Shown here one piece after another: positions 62,289-64,000 of a stretch of DNA of 64,000 nt. The notes under the pieces are model-generated. The model did not search any database. It worked only from the letters and a program-made list of their open reading frames with translations, and was not told where the DNA came from. How positions within the stretch are numbered: the first letter of the stretch is position 1; each line of letters starts with the position of its first letter. Location: contig OX335641.1 in NCBI GenBank assembly GCA_946894095.1, forward strand, positions 17,006,501 to 17,070,500, in the 5' to 3' direction. The stretch is from Incurvaria masculella (lineage: Eukaryota; Arthropoda; Insecta; Lepidoptera; Incurvariidae). The position numbers were made by a program, and so were the translations under genes.

Positions 62289-63888
62289 TTAGATGAAAAA
62301 GAATGGATACGGTACCTCCATATTGACAACAATTCAATGGCGGTCCACATTTTTAAAAAACTCACACACCTATAATTTTACATGCATACCAAACTCTACT
62401 ACGTAAAGGGTAACAGAGCAGGACCAAGCTATACGGAAATGTATCATGCGATAAAGTGACAAATAGTTAGATTTATCTTATCGCGGAAAAATAGAATGAG
62501 ACAAAATTTCTGTGAAACTGAATGATTTAAAGCATGAAAAAGAGGGAAGGTGACATTTGCGACGACTGGTCATAGAAATAGTGCAGAAGTCAACCTAATC
62601 CATCATGACACATCAACGATGCGCGCATGCTCTACCCTTCGACCAGAATGGCGCGTCAAAACTGAATGATAAAGCAGGCAGGGTTGGCAAAACTGCACAC
62701 AAAAAATTTCCATTCAGTCAAAATGATTAGAGCCAGTATTATCATTATTGTTAAGTTAAAAAGGCATTGAATAATATTTTTAAATATGATAACATGCTGC
62801 AAATATTTTTTTTGTAGACACACATTGTTTTTGTATGAAGTTAATGGTCCGAGCTATCATTGATTTCACCAGATATATTCGGGCAGGTTTGATTGAGGTT
62901 GAAAACGCATTGAATAATCTTTTCGGCAGTTTGCAAGCAGGAAAATGGAAAACATATTTATGGAATAGTTCTTCAAACCATGCCTAAATTAATCATTTTC
63001 CAATACAAATATGTTTTCTTCGACAATATTTAGGATAAATTAAGATTCCAAGTCGAATATACATAATTCCTTTTATTGTTTTATTAACTAGAGATTTGGT
63101 TCACTCCACCTTAAATTTACAAAATATATTTTCTATTTATTTTTTATTTCAACTTAACTTAATTTGAACATATATATGGCTTTTAAAAGTAATTAAAATG
63201 ATATTGATACTAATAAAATGGATTGATACGCGGAACACTGATTTTGCAAAATTGAGATTTCGTCTTCCCTTCGCCGTTATATGAAAACCAGGTGAAGAAC
63301 TAATTATACTCCGTTCCCTGGAAAGCCAGTCGTCTTTATAGGAAAATCCATAAATGCCTCCGATTTCGTTCTTGTGGAAATCTGAAATAATAAACATTTT
63401 TGAAATTCTTATCACGTGTCACCTAATATGTGATTAACTAAACCCAAAATAAAACTAAAAACATATTTTTTTAGACTATTGCTTTGTGAGAGCCCTACAT
63501 AGTTGTTTTAAAATAAAGTTTACTTATAATTAATACTTAAATGACAATCGAAATGAAAATTATTAGCACTAACCTTTTATCTATCTTGTGCCAACCCTAT
63601 TTGCGCCTTTGCTGTACATGAAGCGTTGAGGTCAGCTGAAATAAAAATATACTGAATATACTTGCACTTATACGTGGAATGTGATTCCATTGCTCTTGTT
63701 GTCCTTTATGGTGTTATTTCCACATTTTTCAACAACACAAGACGGCATTTTGTTAATAATTTGAAATTTCGACCAACTGAATTTATGACTGACGTCTGAC
63801 ACCGACTGAGAGCATATGAGCTGACTGAGCGTACTTTTGACGGACCGTAAAATTTTTTTAGTCCCCTATCCATTCCTTTTTCATCTAA
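62289..63888. mobile_element. 1.6-kb non-autonomous element with TTAGATGAAAAAG ends
   Basis: The left end TTAGATGAAAAAGAATGGAT (62289) inverts to the right end ATCCATTCCTTTTTCATCTA (63869-63888), with one gap. The interior matches 10660-12136. An 88-codon open frame on the minus strand (63149-63415) has no known domain and is not shared with the other copy. Confidence 0.78.
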
Positions 63889-64000
63889 GTAGACCTAGCT
63901 TATGGAGTAAGCAGATAAAGATTGCTAGAATCACATCAAAATATTTCAATCGAATAATTTAGTAATATAATATTTAAATATGTTTATCATTTCGTTGTGA

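Noticed and set aside
63149..63415. Minus-strand 88-residue gene
   Set aside because: Lies inside a repeat and is not conserved in the second copy at 10.7-12.1 kb.

Overview
The window is insect nuclear DNA, most likely from a moth or butterfly. The order is inferred from three things: compact GC-rich exons in AT-rich introns, families of short interspersed elements that resemble those common in Lepidoptera, and many Jockey-, Penelope- and mariner-type relics. No database search was possible.

Positions 165-26103 (+ strand) hold the only confidently assignable host gene, a MYST-family histone acetyltransferase of the KAT7/HBO1 type (Drosophila chameau). Twelve exons were placed by homology and splice phase. 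They join into one open frame of 772 residues plus stop, or 714 if exon 4 is skipped. The 5' end lies left of the window. In order, the visible protein has a basic, Ser-rich, disordered N-terminal region, a C2HC zinc finger split over exons 5 and 6, a linker, and the MYST domain on exons 8-11. The MYST domain shows its own zinc finger, the acetylated lysine segment, the acetyl-CoA loop and the catalytic Cys and Glu. A short tail ends in a conserved L-x-W-T-P-P motif.

The striking feature of this gene is that four of its exons are followed directly by extra copies of themselves. Exon 3 has an in-frame neighbour copy (exon 4). The zinc-finger exon 6 has a copy with a stop codon. Exon 9 has three progressively decayed partial copies. 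The 3' part of exon 11, with its donor site, is amplified into a 175/176-bp tandem array of five units plus a decayed sixth. The intact copy is always the upstream one.

Introns and the 38 kb downstream are dominated by mobile-element debris: two or more TTAA-flanked elements, foldback MITEs of several families, SINEs with 5S-like or tRNA-like heads, GGTTCCG-ended elements, a 125/126-bp satellite with dimeric higher-order structure, Jockey-type and other non-LTR fragments, two dead mariner transposases, a Penelope-like fragment with the start of its GIY-YIG domain, and several larger unnamed elements. CpG-rich blocks near 41.1-42.1 kb and 55.2-55.65 kb could be promoters or first exons of genes lying mostly outside the window, but no protein is assignable there. 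Most long open frames in GC-rich blocks look like composition artefacts.
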